In this document: piece by piece, positions 17,322 to 26,836 of the stretch
Numbering within the stretch: the stretch's first letter is position 1
How the letters are laid out: each line of letters begins with the position of its first letter
Assembly: GCA_012960225.1 (NCBI GenBank)
Contig: DUBS01000003.1
Coordinates: 104,222-168,221, forward strand
Length of the DNA: 64,000 nucleotides
Source: Gemmatimonadota bacterium
GTDB lineage: Bacteria; Gemmatimonadota; Gemmatimonadetes; Longimicrobiales; Gaopeijiaceae
Direction of reading: 5' to 3'
Position numbers and translations under genes: made by a program
Notes under the pieces: model-generated
The model's database searches: none
What the model was told of the DNA's origin: nothing
What the model saw: only the letters and a program-made list of their open reading frames with translations

Positions 17322-18464
17322 TCAGCTGAGGACCTCGGCGAGGACAGAGAGCAATTCCTCTAATTCGTCTAGGGTGTGCTCGCCCATATGTCCGATGCGA
17401 AATGTTGTAGGCTTAAGTTTCCCATATCCCCCTCCGATGACCCATCCCCGCTCTTTGACAGCATCGACGATCGATGGAGCACTCACCCCATCCGGTACCT
17501 GAACAGCTGTTACTGTCGGAGAACGATGGCCCTCCGCGGCGACTACCTTAAGCTGAACACCCGAAGACCTCATCTCCTCGACCCACGCCCAAGTGCGTTC
17601 AGCCATCTTTTGATGACGTACCCAACGACCTTCCATGGTTTCTTTAGCCATCAAGCGGAGTTGTACCTGAAGTGCAAAGAGGGTTGAGAGCGCAGGCGTA
17701 GTGGGTGTCTGTAACTTCTCTATATTTTCAGAATATCTAACTAGGTCAAAATAGTAGCCCCGGCCACCCACTTCTTTGGCTCGCTCAATCATCGAGTTAG
17801 ATGCCACACCAAACGAAACACCAGGCGGTATAGAGAAGGCCTTCTGTCCACCAGTCAGAACAAAATCAAGTCCCCAAGAATCAGTTTGGAGTTCAGCACC
17901 GGCTGCACCACTCACGGAGTCAACCAACAGAAGAGTTCCAGCATGCTGGTGCACTACCTCAGAGAGCGTCTGTAAATCGTTTAATACCCCAGTAGAAGTC
18001 TCGGAGTGAGCCACTGTAACGGCGTCGTATTTCTTGACCGATAGGGCCGCGGCGACTCGGTCAGGGTCCTGCGCTTCTCCCCAAGGAATAGCAACCTCAT
18101 CGACTTCGAGGCCACAGTGACTTGCGATACTTGAGAAGCGTTTACTAAATGCACCGTTTACAAGTGAGAGCACCCGATTCGAAGCACCATTACGGATTGC
18201 AGCCTCCATAAGGCCAGTACCCGAGCATGGGACAATGAATACCGGACGTTCGGTCCGAAATGCGTCCTTGAGTCCGGCCTGTAACTCACCGATGAAAGCC
18301 TGCACATCCGGCCCTCGGTGACCTGTCATCGGTTGAAGTTGAGCAGCAAGCACTTCAGGCCGGACTTCAACAGGACCGGGTAGGAAGAAGCGTCCGTAGG
18401 GGCGAGTCAAACCCTTAGGGTCAGGGTGATTCAATTTATTAGTTCGAGGAACATCCCGATTCAC
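17322..18464 (-). CDS. Class V aminotransferase, probable phosphoserine or serine-pyruvate type
   Basis: 380-residue fold type I PLP enzyme. RFFLPGPVEVRPEVL and MTGHRGPDVQAF form the N-terminus, HSETSTGVLNDL lies mid-protein, and VLTGGQKAFSIPPG holds the PLP lysine. It is paralogous to the enzyme at 11513 (shared PGP, HRGP and ETSTGV blocks). A one-base gap to serA makes the pair a serine-biosynthesis operon, so this enzyme probably does the phosphohydroxypyruvate transamination normally done by SerC. A comparable non-SerC class V enzyme is known in some archaea and deep-branching bacteria (family knowledge). Serine-pyruvate or alanine-glyoxylate activity is the alternative. No serB is seen. 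Confidence 0.85.
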   Translation of the reverse strand: MNRDVPRTNKLNHPDPKGLTRPYGRFFLPGPVEVRPEVLAAQLQPMTGHRGPDVQAFIGELQAGLKDAFRTERPVFIVPCSGTGLMEAAIRNGASNRVLSLVNGAFSKRFSSIASHCGLEVDEVAIPWGEAQDPDRVAAALSVKKYDAVTVAHSETSTGVLNDLQTLSEVVHQHAGTLLLVDSVSGAAGAELQTDSWGLDFVLTGGQKAFSIPPGVSFGVASNSMIERAKEVGGRGYYFDLVRYSENIEKLQTPTTPALSTLFALQVQLRLMAKETMEGRWVRHQKMAERTWAWVEEMRSSGVQLKVVAAEGHRSPTVTAVQVPDGVSAPSIVDAVKERGWVIGGGYGKLKPTTFRIGHMGEHTLDELEELLSVLAEVLS

Positions 18465-18489
18465 TAGGAAGTTGGGATAGGCGCTCTGA

Positions 18490-18554
18490 AGTTTCGAAAG
18501 AAACTAATAGTTCAGTGAATGTTTTTCATGGGCCTTGAAGCCTCCGATCAAGGC
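18490..18554. other. Two short perfect hairpins between aminotransferase and dCMP deaminase genes
   Basis: Two inverted repeats lie in the 109-base gap: AGTTTC-GAAA-GAAACT (18490-18505) and GCCTTGA with TCAAGGC around a nine-base loop (18532-18554). Neither is followed by a T-rich run in the minus direction, so they are not canonical terminators for the dCMP deaminase transcript. They may be processing or attenuation elements ahead of the aminotransferase-serA operon, or chance. Confidence 0.3.
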
Positions 18555-18573
18555 GGTCCCTATGGCGGTCTGT

Positions 18574-19086
18574 TTAATCCCTCCAAGCATCCTTCCATTT
18601 CGAATAGGGCAAAGCCACCAACCCGCCTTGCTTGAGTACTGCCAAACCCGTTGGATCACGATACTGCTCACGATAGAAAACATAGGATATGTTTGCCTGT
18701 ATCATTAATTTTGCACACACCGCACACGGGCTCGCGGTTATAAATGCGACCTTGTCACGCATTTGCCCAGGTGCCTTCACAAGAGCGTTCATCTCAGAAT
18801 GGATGCAACCACACCTGCCCTGCTCAGTTGAGTCACATTTGTTCGGAAAGCCTCGAGCATTACCGTTGTACCCTATCGCGACAACATTTTCCAGGCCGGC
18901 ATCTGTAATCACTGTCCCGACCTGGAGCCTTGCACAAGTTGAACGTTTAGCAAGCTCTTCAGCCATACGCATATAGACTTCATAGAGAGGGGGCCGACTC
19001 ACATGCACGTCCACCCCGTCCTCAGGGTCACTGAGATTCAAAGGGTGACTGTTATCCCGGACTCCATCCTTGTGAACCAGCGGCAC
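18574..19086 (-). CDS. Deoxycytidylate (dCMP) deaminase family protein
   Basis: 170 residues of the zinc-dependent cytidine/deoxycytidylate deaminase family. The zinc and catalytic motifs are clear: CIHSEMNAL (His and catalytic Glu) and SPCAVCAKLMIQ (two zinc cysteines). The preceding CARLQVGTVI and GYNGNARGFPNKCD match ComEB/dCMP deaminase. The enzyme makes dUMP from dCMP for thymidylate synthesis. About 30 N-terminal residues before PPLYEVYMRMAEELAKRS look variable, so the true start may be slightly downstream of 19086. The gene is on the same strand as the aminotransferase-serA operon, 109 bases away, and may be a separate unit. Confidence 0.88.
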   Translation of the reverse strand: MPLVHKDGVRDNSHPLNLSDPEDGVDVHVSRPPLYEVYMRMAEELAKRSTCARLQVGTVITDAGLENVVAIGYNGNARGFPNKCDSTEQGRCGCIHSEMNALVKAPGQMRDKVAFITASPCAVCAKLMIQANISYVFYREQYRDPTGLAVLKQGGLVALPYSKWKDAWRD

Positions 19087-19159
19087 ACTACCTCCTACTT
19101 TGATTCGAGCAACTCTATCAATCTCAAACCAGGCCGGAAACGATACCGACCTAAGTACC

Positions 19160-20827
19160 TTAGTTGCCCATCATCTTTGTGGTGAGCGCTGTCGGAGTCA
19201 TCAGTTTGTAGATCGGTACTAAAGGTGGACGTGCTGAGCCCGTTCCGGCACCACGGCCACCAAAGCCCCGACCTCCACCTACAGCATCTGCTGAACGAGG
19301 AATCCAGGCATCCATCGTGTTCCAATAGACGACACTGTCCTCGGTCTCCGGCTCAAGCATGTGTGCGACCAATCGGCCAAGATATTGAGCTGTAGGTACA
19401 ATGAAGGTGCCCGCTGGAAATAGTTCTGTAAGCGTGAGTACCTCACCTACTTCAACTTTCGTGGCTGCTGCATGGTTGTATGCGCGCTCGTGCGTAACGT
19501 CCGTGACCGTGTAAGCATCAACCTGGAGTTCTGCAGCTGATACAAGGGTTTCGACAGTGATCCCATGGCGCCTGAGCATCGCAACTGCATCAACAGCGTC
19601 ACGAGGTAGGAGGTACGCCCAAGGGCGAGCGCGTAACCGTAGGGCGACCGGCTTCTTCATAAGCTCAGCTCCTGTAACCTGAATAATCTCTACCGGATCA
19701 TTCGAGCTACCTCCCCTGCCACCTCCTCGCACAATTTCATAGCTGACAGGATACTCTTCTGCAGCATACTCCATCACGACAGCGATATCACCTCGCGGCT
19801 CAGCTCCCATCTCAATCGTCTCACTGCGTGCATCATCGACCACGCTCATAAGCCGATCAGTGTGTTCTGCAGCGAACTCGACTACGGTCAGATAACCCAG
19901 GTATCCGGCCCTTGCTCCTGTTTCAAGCTCCTGAGAAGGGGCTTCAAAAAGAATTCCAACCGAATTTACAAAGCCGCCATAGTTTCGACCGATCCTCGCT
20001 TGTGACCCTCCAACTCGCCACTCATTCTCATCTCCGCCCGTATAATACCAGGCCTTGTAGCCTTCCGTTGCAAGCTTCGCATTGATGGCTGGAAAAATTT
20101 CCCGGTCGCACATGAGCGTAATCTCAATTGCCGGATCGAAATGGCTCGGACACTGATAATTCAGGTTGTACGGTCGTGACCCGCCGTTGTGACCATCAAC
20201 AAACATGTGCGGCCGCCACTTGCTGATAATGTTACCTACGTAGTTTGCGATCGCCGGCTGCTCGAGCTTGATGTAGTCGCGATTCAGGTCAATGCCCCAC
20301 GCATTGCCTCGGGTACCTCGCTCAGTCGCCTCAAACCCGTCGGGATTGATTTGTGGCGCTACAAGAACTGTGACTTCATCAAGCAACTCATACGCATCCG
20401 TTCCCGGAATTGTAAAATCTCTCATCAGGATCATCAGGCCTTCTCGGAACGTTCGTTCCCCTCCATGGACGTTCGCAGCCAGAACTACTACAGGTCGCCC
20501 TAGGGCCCAAGCCTCCCATGGTTCGCTCACGAGCGGACGACTGAACACAGCATAGGGAAGCTCCCGTCCCTCCCATGTCTGCCCATAGCTCCCTAGCCGC
20601 ATATCGGTGGTGACGCCGCGGAGTGCTTCCAGGTATTCCCACATCTCAAGATGTCGGGTATGGCGCGTGAAACCGTTTTCCTCGGCAGCCGTCCGAGGGT
20701 AACCATCTGGGACAGGAGACCATTCAACCTGTGCACGGCTTGGAGTAACCAGCGTTCCAGCCAAAAGGCCTGTCAGCAATAGAGAAAAACCATATCGGAT
20801 GGCACCGTGTGGACAGTCGCGTCTCAT
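19160..20827 (-). CDS. Secreted M14-family zinc carboxypeptidase
   Basis: 555 residues from the ATG at 20827, preceded by GAGG six bases upstream; in-frame ATGs at 20839 and 20842 and a TTG at 20887 are weaker. A signal peptide is visible (hydrophobic GFSLLLTGLLAGTLV, then SRAQ). The peptidase M14 domain has the zinc HXXE as NVHGGERTF, the Asn-Arg substrate segment GIDLNRDYIK, and a downstream VDGHNGGSRPYN likely carrying the third zinc histidine. ILFEAPS lies where the family's catalytic glutamate occurs. The C-terminal 200 residues (about 345-555) are beyond the catalytic domain and end in a glycine-rich RGFGGRGAGTG tail. It removes C-terminal residues from peptides outside the inner membrane. 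Confidence 0.85.
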   Translation of the reverse strand: MRRDCPHGAIRYGFSLLLTGLLAGTLVTPSRAQVEWSPVPDGYPRTAAEENGFTRHTRHLEMWEYLEALRGVTTDMRLGSYGQTWEGRELPYAVFSRPLVSEPWEAWALGRPVVVLAANVHGGERTFREGLMILMRDFTIPGTDAYELLDEVTVLVAPQINPDGFEATERGTRGNAWGIDLNRDYIKLEQPAIANYVGNIISKWRPHMFVDGHNGGSRPYNLNYQCPSHFDPAIEITLMCDREIFPAINAKLATEGYKAWYYTGGDENEWRVGGSQARIGRNYGGFVNSVGILFEAPSQELETGARAGYLGYLTVVEFAAEHTDRLMSVVDDARSETIEMGAEPRGDIAVVMEYAAEEYPVSYEIVRGGGRGGSSNDPVEIIQVTGAELMKKPVALRLRARPWAYLLPRDAVDAVAMLRRHGITVETLVSAAELQVDAYTVTDVTHERAYNHAAATKVEVGEVLTLTELFPAGTFIVPTAQYLGRLVAHMLEPETEDSVVYWNTMDAWIPRSADAVGGGRGFGGRGAGTGSARPPLVPIYKLMTPTALTTKMMGN

Positions 20828-20905
20828 TCTAGACCTCATCATTATCGGGGTGAAATGGATCGTAGGTACCGTTGTCAGAGCAGGCAAGCGAAGTCCCCTC
20901 TATAC

Positions 20906-22747
20906 TCAACCCTTAGCCCTCTTTGCCGCCTTCTTTCTCATATTTTGGTCGAGAACCGTTTTCCGGAGTCGGACTGCGTCAGGTGTGATCTCAAGCAGTT
21001 CGTCCTCCTCAATGAACTCAAGCGCCACTTCCAGCGTAATCCTTCTAGGAGGTTCTAGCTTGATGCTCTCATCCGAACCGGCTGCCCTCATGTTCGTGAG
21101 TTTTTTTTCCTTACCAACGTTTACATCGAGGTCACCCGGTCTGGCGTTTTCTCCAACAATCATCCCACCGTAAACTTCTTCACCAGGTGACACAAAGAGA
21201 GTACCCCGTTCTTGGAGATTTTGCAGTGCGAATCCGACTGCCCTACCAACCCGATCGGCAACAAGCACGCCGCGCCCTCGGCCCTTGAGCACTCCAGCCC
21301 ATGGGCCCCAAGAGTGGAACTGATGATGAAGAACACCCTCTCCGCGAGTGTCAGTGAGGAACTCTGACCGGTAGCCAACAAGTCCACGAGCGGGAACACG
21401 CAAGCTTAATCTAGTGGTTCCCGAGTCACCCATCGGTCGCAGATCGGTCATCTCCCCCTTTCTGGATCCTAGCTTCTCGATAACGATGCCAACTATTTCA
21501 GAAGGGACCTCAATTAGCGCCTCCTCATAAGGCTCCTGTAATTCTCCATCAACACCGGTCCGAGTTATCACTCTCGGTCGCGAAACCTGAAACTCATAAC
21601 CCTCCCGTCGCATCGTCTCGATGAGTATGGATAAGTGAAGCTCACCACGCCCGCTTACCGTCAGGGTCTCTGGTTTCTCCGTATCCTCAACGCGCAGGGC
21701 CACGTTCTGTTCTAGTTCTCTATATAGTCGCTCACGGAGGTGTCGGCTCGTCACGAACTTGCCGGACTGTCCTGCAAATGGTGAGTTATTGACCGTGAAA
21801 TCCATGGACAAGGTAGGCTCTTCGACCGCGATCCCGAGTAAACGCTCCTGATACTCCGGGTCACTCAACGTTTTCCCGATCTCCACACCTTCAATCCCAG
21901 TGAGTGCGATGATATCGCCTGCGCTTACCTCCTCAACCTCAATACGTTCTAGCCCACTAAACGTGTAGAGCTTAGCAACCTTAGCTTCTTCAGCCTCAGT
22001 CACATCGTCGACCATGCCAGGGCTACCAAAATCAAGAAGAGCAACACGCTGGCCGACACACACCTGCCCCCGCTCTATGCGCCCAATGGCAATCCGGCCC
22101 AAATAAGAAGAGTGATCAAGGGTTGAGACGAGCATCTGAAACGGACCAGTAGGATCGACCTCCGGTTCCGGAAAGTGCGATAGAATTCCATCAAACAGTG
22201 GCCTTAAATCTCCCTCACTTAGCTCCGGGGTATCTCCTGCCCAACCGTCACGCCCCACAGCATAGAGAAATGGTGAATCAAGCTGCCGTTCAGTTGCTTC
22301 CAGATCCATGAAAAGCTCTAGTACTTCATCATGCACCTCGGCCGGACGAGCATCCCCGCGGTCGATCTTATTGATCACCACGAGTGAGAGGAGTTCAAGC
22401 TCAAGAGCCTTTCTCGTAACAAAACGAGTCTGTGGCATAGGCCCTTCCGCTGCATCCACAAGCAGGACAACTCCATCGACCATTCTGAGAATCCGTTCTA
22501 CTTCACCCCCGAAGTCGGCATGCCCTGGGGTATCAACAATGTTGATCTTCACATCATTCCAATACACTGCAGTATTCTTAGCAAGAATTGTGATCCCCCG
22601 CTCTCGCTCTAGGGGATTCGAATCCAAAACGCGTTCCTGCACCTGCTGGTTGTCACGAAAGACTCCGGCTTGCCGAAACATCTGATCGACTAGGGTGGTC
22701 TTTCCGTGATCAACGTGTGCGATTATGGCAATATTGCGGATGGGCAT
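20906..22747 (-). CDS. typA: Ribosome-associated translational GTPase TypA/BipA
   Basis: 613 residues, the family length. The G domain opens [23 protein letters not shown] with G1, continues with RERGITI (G2 region), [14 protein letters not shown] (G3) and NKIDR (G4), followed by EF-G-like domains II, III and V and the TypA C-terminal domain with GRGRGVLV. TypA binds ribosomes and helps 50S assembly and stress or cold adaptation. It is the first gene of its strand here, with the M14 peptidase gene 78 bases downstream. It is divergent from the M20 peptidase gene across a 104-base promoter region. Confidence 0.95.
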   Translation of the reverse strand: MPIRNIAIIAHVDHGKTTLVDQMFRQAGVFRDNQQVQERVLDSNPLERERGITILAKNTAVYWNDVKINIVDTPGHADFGGEVERILRMVDGVVLLVDAAEGPMPQTRFVTRKALELELLSLVVINKIDRGDARPAEVHDEVLELFMDLEATERQLDSPFLYAVGRDGWAGDTPELSEGDLRPLFDGILSHFPEPEVDPTGPFQMLVSTLDHSSYLGRIAIGRIERGQVCVGQRVALLDFGSPGMVDDVTEAEEAKVAKLYTFSGLERIEVEEVSAGDIIALTGIEGVEIGKTLSDPEYQERLLGIAVEEPTLSMDFTVNNSPFAGQSGKFVTSRHLRERLYRELEQNVALRVEDTEKPETLTVSGRGELHLSILIETMRREGYEFQVSRPRVITRTGVDGELQEPYEEALIEVPSEIVGIVIEKLGSRKGEMTDLRPMGDSGTTRLSLRVPARGLVGYRSEFLTDTRGEGVLHHQFHSWGPWAGVLKGRGRGVLVADRVGRAVGFALQNLQERGTLFVSPGEEVYGGMIVGENARPGDLDVNVGKEKKLTNMRAAGSDESIKLEPPRRITLEVALEFIEEDELLEITPDAVRLRKTVLDQNMRKKAAKRAKG

Positions 22748-22851
22748 TGTTCCGGCGGTCCCCGACGACCGAGACGCTGAGATGAGAGCCCGTTAAGTTA
22801 GTCGCTTTCCTCCTATACTCTCAGTGCGAATCCTCATCGGAGTCACTTCTC

Positions 22852-24153
22852 TTGCGAACTACTTCTTCGGCACTCTTCGCCCTAGTGGCCATCCTGGTAC
22901 CCGATCTTTCGCTACTCTCTGCTCAGGAGTTAGCTCCTGAGTACGCCGCAGAGGCCCGCGAGCTCGCGGTAGATCCAAAAATTGTGAAAGCGTTTGCGCT
23001 TGCTGAAGAACTAGACCAGTGGTCTCTCGAGAGATTAATCGAACTGACAGAGATTCCAGCACCTCCATTCTTAGAAAAAGCTAGAGGTCGGCGTTTTGCT
23101 GAGTTACTAAAACAATTTGGTGCAGATTCCGTCTGGACCGACATAGAAGGAAATGTGATTGGGCTGCGCCGTGGGCGAGGGAGGGAGCGGACGATTGGTT
23201 TTGGTGGACATCTAGACACGGTCTTCCCGGAGGGAACAGATGTCACAGTCCGCCAGGTTGGTGACACCCTCTTCGCACCTGGGATTGGCGATGATACTCG
23301 GGGGCTAGTTGTTGTGCTGACCGCTCTTCGAGCAATGGAGGAGGCCGGAGTTGAAACTGAGGACGATATTCTCTTCGTCGGAGTGGTAGGAGAGGAAGGC
23401 CTCGGAGACCTCAGGGGGATGAAACACTTATTTCGTGCAACGAATGAGGCACCTGACGTTTGGATTGATGTCGACGGTGGTGGCCTTAGTCGACTAGTCA
23501 CTATGGGATTGGGTTCCGTTCGTTACCGCATAGCTTTTAGTGGACCAGGAGGACACTCGTGGGGTGCCTTCGGCCTGGTAAATCCAGCACACGCAATGAG
23601 CCGGGCCGTTCGGTACTTTCAAGATATTGCAGATACGCTCACGAGGAATGGGGCCCGTACCAGCTATAATGTAGGCCGAATCGGAGGAGGGACTTCAGTG
23701 AACTCGATCCCTGCAGAAACATGGATGGAGGTCGATATGCGCTCGGAAAGTCCTGAAAGTCTCGATCGTATCGAACAGATCTTCTTGGACGCGATGAGTC
23801 GTGGATTACACGAAGAGAACCGCCTCCGTCGTAGTGGACCCCCTCTGACACTTGAGAACAGAAAGGTGGGAGACAGGCCTTCCGGATCCCTTGAATCATC
23901 ACTCCCACTCATCCAGCGAGCATTGGCCACTACTGCAGTTTTTGGTGTGTCAGGTGAACTGGCTCGGTCATCAACAGACTCGAACGTCCCAATCGCACAA
24001 GGGGTTCCAGCAGTAACCATTGGCCGAGGGGGCGTTGGAGGTGAAGGACACTCGCCTGGGGAGTGGTGGATCAACCGAGATGGCCATCTTGCGATACAAC
24101 GCGCTTTGTTGCTTGTTGTGGCTGAAGCAGGCCTCGCTAATCCCATTTCCTAG
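22852..24153 (+). CDS. Secreted M20-family metallopeptidase
   Basis: 433 residues starting with a TTG (22852); GGAG lies nine bases upstream. A signal peptide ends SLLSAQ near residue 25. The M20 two-zinc site is visible: FGGHLDTVFP, GIGDDTRGLV, the catalytic VGEEGLGDLRG, DVDGGGLS, and the C-terminal GGVGGEGHSPGEWW. The dimerisation-domain segment GPGGHSWGAFG is present. It resembles tripeptidase/dipeptidase-like M20 enzymes and presumably cleaves short peptides in the periplasm. It runs divergently from typA, with apaG 44 bases downstream on the same strand. Confidence 0.9.
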   Translation: MRTTSSALFALVAILVPDLSLLSAQELAPEYAAEARELAVDPKIVKAFALAEELDQWSLERLIELTEIPAPPFLEKARGRRFAELLKQFGADSVWTDIEGNVIGLRRGRGRERTIGFGGHLDTVFPEGTDVTVRQVGDTLFAPGIGDDTRGLVVVLTALRAMEEAGVETEDDILFVGVVGEEGLGDLRGMKHLFRATNEAPDVWIDVDGGGLSRLVTMGLGSVRYRIAFSGPGGHSWGAFGLVNPAHAMSRAVRYFQDIADTLTRNGARTSYNVGRIGGGTSVNSIPAETWMEVDMRSESPESLDRIEQIFLDAMSRGLHEENRLRRSGPPLTLENRKVGDRPSGSLESSLPLIQRALATTAVFGVSGELARSSTDSNVPIAQGVPAVTIGRGGVGGEGHSPGEWWINRDGHLAIQRALLLVVAEAGLANPIS

Positions 24154-24197
24154 GATCACTCTGGGATGCGCAGACACATGGATTGGTGCTAGGATTC

Positions 24198-24635
24198 ATG
24201 ATGGACTACGAACAGGACACAAGTGGTATCCGTGTGCGGGTTCAGCCACGCTTCTCTCTATCTGATTCAAATCCGGAGGATGGGGTTTACGTATTTTCCT
24301 ACGAGATAGAGATGGAAAACCAAGGTGATACAACTGCACAGCTACTCTTCCGACATTGGAGAATCCACGATTCAATCGGGGATGATACTGAAGTAGACGG
24401 AGAAGGGGTTGTCGGCATGAAGCCAGTGCTTAAGCCTGGAGAATCTCACGTGTATAAAAGCTTCTGTGTGCTCCGATCTCCGGTCGGGTATATGGAGGGT
24501 TACTACACATTCGTAAGACCTGATGGCGAACACTTCCGTGCTGCAGTGCCCCGATTCGAGCTGAACGGCCCAATAATCATCCCGAATGCAATCCAGACTA
24601 ATGACCCGAGCGACAATGTACAGGAGATGAACTGA
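24198..24635 (+). CDS. apaG: ApaG domain protein
   Basis: About 145 residues from the ATG at 24198 (ATG 24201 is nearly equivalent; AGGA precedes both). The fibronectin-III-like ApaG domain is evident: FSYEIEMENQGDTTAQLLFRHW, followed by HDSIGDDTEVDGEGVVG, then LKPGESHVYKSFCVL and MEGYYTFV. ApaG is linked to magnesium/cobalt homeostasis and Ap4A metabolism in enterobacteria, but its biochemical role is unclear. It follows the M20 peptidase gene, and no apaH or ksgA is nearby. The last 20 residues are variable and low-complexity. Confidence 0.88.
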   Translation: MMDYEQDTSGIRVRVQPRFSLSDSNPEDGVYVFSYEIEMENQGDTTAQLLFRHWRIHDSIGDDTEVDGEGVVGMKPVLKPGESHVYKSFCVLRSPVGYMEGYYTFVRPDGEHFRAAVPRFELNGPIIIPNAIQTNDPSDNVQEMN

Positions 24636-24756
24636 CTACTCAGTCTGTTTACAGATTATCAAACCTGTTCTTGCGAGGGCGTTGGCAGTGCTCACCTGAT
24701 GTTATTATGGTTTACTGCTTTAGCCACCTCATCCCTGTCGTATATCAGAGGGAAAT

Positions 24757-24948
24757 GTGAACGATTCCGTCGCCATTGATGCTAAGCGCATTCTGCTTCG
24801 CTATGGAGCACCAATCGCTGTGTTGGATAAGGTATCTGAGTCTGACCGTGTGGAATTCGCACGGGCGATTGCTCGGACGACCCTCGCTAGCCGGCAACCG
24901 CGGCTTAGAGAACTTCTTATAGAACACGGTTATCTAGAAGAAGACTGA
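24757..24948 (+). CDS. Small conserved-looking protein, 63 residues, unknown
   Basis: A 63-residue frame from a GTG at 24757, with AGAGGG four bases upstream. Composition is that of a real soluble helical protein (VLDKVSESDRVEFARAIART, then RLRELLIEHGYLEED). I do not recognise a family. It stands alone between apaG and the D-aminoacylase-like gene, with 121 bases before and 218 bases after. A short AAGCCC/GGGCTT inverted repeat follows its stop and could be a weak terminator. The regular charged/hydrophobic spacing suggests two or three helices. Confidence 0.55.
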   Translation: MNDSVAIDAKRILLRYGAPIAVLDKVSESDRVEFARAIARTTLASRQPRLRELLIEHGYLEED

Positions 24949-25166
24949 AGCCCTGGGGCTTAAGTAATCGACGGCATCCTCCCCTGGGCATTCAAGCCTA
25001 CAGACTCAGCCGTCTATCTTTCTGGTAGTCGGCTAACGCACTCGTCCCCCACTCCAAGACATTCTTCTGCTCGAAGCAGTGAACACTCTCATGTTGTCGA
25101 GCTCTTACTCTCTCATCGCTGCAGCTTAAGGCTTAGCTTGCCCAGATCCCTTCCTGGAGAGGACTT

Positions 25167-26747
25167 ATGATTCTTCGAGCTATCACGCTCTTTACTGTAA
25201 TAGCACTCGCCAAGCCACTGTCAGCACAGGAGCAGACAGTGCTGATCAGGAATGGACGCGTGATGGACGGATCAGGGAATCCTTGGGTACGTGCTGATGT
25301 GCTTATACAAGGGGACAAGATCATGGAGATCGGAGACCTAGGTAACGCATCGGCGGATGAAGTGATCGATGCAACCGGGCTATACGTCACCCCTGGGTTC
25401 ATTGATACACATTCCCATTCTGGCCCCGGACTGGCTACCGAAGGCCTCAGCCACGCAGAGCCACTCCTCGCAATGGGCCTGACAACCATTTTTGCAAATC
25501 CAGACGGTGGCGGGCCCATCGATTTGAATGCGCAACGCGCCGACCTTGAAACAGATGGGCTAGGCGTCAATGTAGCCCAATTGATAGGCCACGGGTCCGT
25601 GAGGTCACGAGTGATCGGCCAGCAAGACCGAGTGGCTTCATCTGCCGAGTTAGAACGCATGCGTGGCCTTGTCCGTGTTGCTATGGAAGAGGGGGCCTGG
25701 GGCCTGTCCTCCGGCACCTTCTACGTTCCGGGAAGCTATGCGCCACCGGAAGAGATCGAAGAGCTTGCTAAAGTCGTCGCTCCATACAGCGGATCCTACA
25801 CGAGTCACTACCGCGATGAGTCCACATACAGTGTTGGCTTAATCGCTGCCGTGGACGAAGTGATCAACGTAGGTCGTGTTGCAGGCATCCCAGCAATTCT
25901 CACTCATGTTAAGGCTCTAGGACCGTTCGTCTGGGGATATGGAGCAGCGATCGTTCAGCGTGTAGAACGCGCCCGCGAAGAAGGGATCCAGGTCTTCGCA
26001 GACCAGTACCCCTATACCGCCTCTGCCACAGGCCTAGAAGCTGCCCTCCTGCCTCGTTGGTCCCAGGCTGGAGGCCGAGACTCACTGATGGCTCGTCTGG
26101 ATGACCCTCGCACACTAGAACGTATCAAGGAGGGAATGATTGAGGGACTCGCCCGACGAGGCGGGGCAGACCGCATCCAATTCCGCAGATACCGTCCGGA
26201 TGAATCAATCGAAGGGCAGCTCCTAAGTGAGGTCGCTGAAAAAAGAAATCAGCATCCTATCGACACGGCTATTGATCTTATCAAGGCTGGAAGCGTGAGC
26301 ATTGTCTCATACAATATGAACGATGAGGACGTAGAGACACTAATGGCGCAGCCGTGGACCATGACTTCTTCAGACGGCGGCCTGGTGCCCCTAAACGAAG
26401 GCGTACCACACCCGCGGAGCTATGGAACCTTTGCTCGCAAAATCCGGTTGTATGTCCAAGAAAAGGGGGTTGTGACTCTTGAGCATGCAATTCGGAGCAT
26501 GACCTCGCTTCCGGCCCAGGTGTTCGGCATGAGTAACCGTGGAATGCTTAGGCCGGGGATGACTGCGGATATCGCAATATTCGATCTAGGCGCAGTGCGA
26601 GATCTCGCCGAATACGCGGACCCTCATCACTATTCCGAGGGGATGATTCATGTCTTTGTAAACGGCAAAGCAGCAATCCGGGAAGGAGCTTTCACTGGGA
26701 TCAGAGCAGGCCGTGTTCTTCGGAAACAAACTCGGGAAATCTCCTGA
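25167..26747 (+). CDS. Secreted N-acyl-D-amino-acid deacylase (D-aminoacylase) family amidohydrolase
   Basis: 526 residues starting at the ATG with GGAGAGG upstream. A signal peptide (VIALAKPLSAQEQ) precedes the amidohydrolase family-3 fold. It shows IRNGRVMDGSGNP, the metal HxH in PGFIDTHSHSGPG, the GHGSVR segment, YTSHYRDES, ILTHVKALG (metal His) and the late TSSDGGLV aspartate region. A closing AIRSMTSLPAQVFGM and RPGMTADIAIFD follow. The family removes N-acyl groups from D-amino acids, though some members act on other amides. With the P1, M14 and M20 enzymes it fits extracellular or periplasmic peptide and D-amino-acid salvage. A 218-base gap upstream probably holds its promoter. Confidence 0.88.
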   Translation: MILRAITLFTVIALAKPLSAQEQTVLIRNGRVMDGSGNPWVRADVLIQGDKIMEIGDLGNASADEVIDATGLYVTPGFIDTHSHSGPGLATEGLSHAEPLLAMGLTTIFANPDGGGPIDLNAQRADLETDGLGVNVAQLIGHGSVRSRVIGQQDRVASSAELERMRGLVRVAMEEGAWGLSSGTFYVPGSYAPPEEIEELAKVVAPYSGSYTSHYRDESTYSVGLIAAVDEVINVGRVAGIPAILTHVKALGPFVWGYGAAIVQRVERAREEGIQVFADQYPYTASATGLEAALLPRWSQAGGRDSLMARLDDPRTLERIKEGMIEGLARRGGADRIQFRRYRPDESIEGQLLSEVAEKRNQHPIDTAIDLIKAGSVSIVSYNMNDEDVETLMAQPWTMTSSDGGLVPLNEGVPHPRSYGTFARKIRLYVQEKGVVTLEHAIRSMTSLPAQVFGMSNRGMLRPGMTADIAIFDLGAVRDLAEYADPHHYSEGMIHVFVNGKAAIREGAFTGIRAGRVLRKQTREIS

Positions 26748-26836
26748 CAGAGCAGGATCTACCTCAACCTGTGCATCCATAAGAATAAGTGGCAGGTAAC
26801 CCCTACAACCTTTCTGACCGATGAAGGAGAAGCCCC

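Noticed and set aside
18490-18554. Serine or glycine riboswitch upstream of the aminotransferase-serA operon
   Set aside because: Two hairpins exist, but no conserved riboswitch core, kink or tandem arrangement was seen.
23664-24146. A 160-codon minus-strand frame across the M20 peptidase gene
   Set aside because: Antisense shadow rich in Pro/Ser/Arg with no family resemblance.
24949-25166. tRNA or small RNA gene in the 218-base gap before the D-aminoacylase gene
   Set aside because: No cloverleaf or conserved T-arm was visible; only a short weak inverted repeat after the previous gene.
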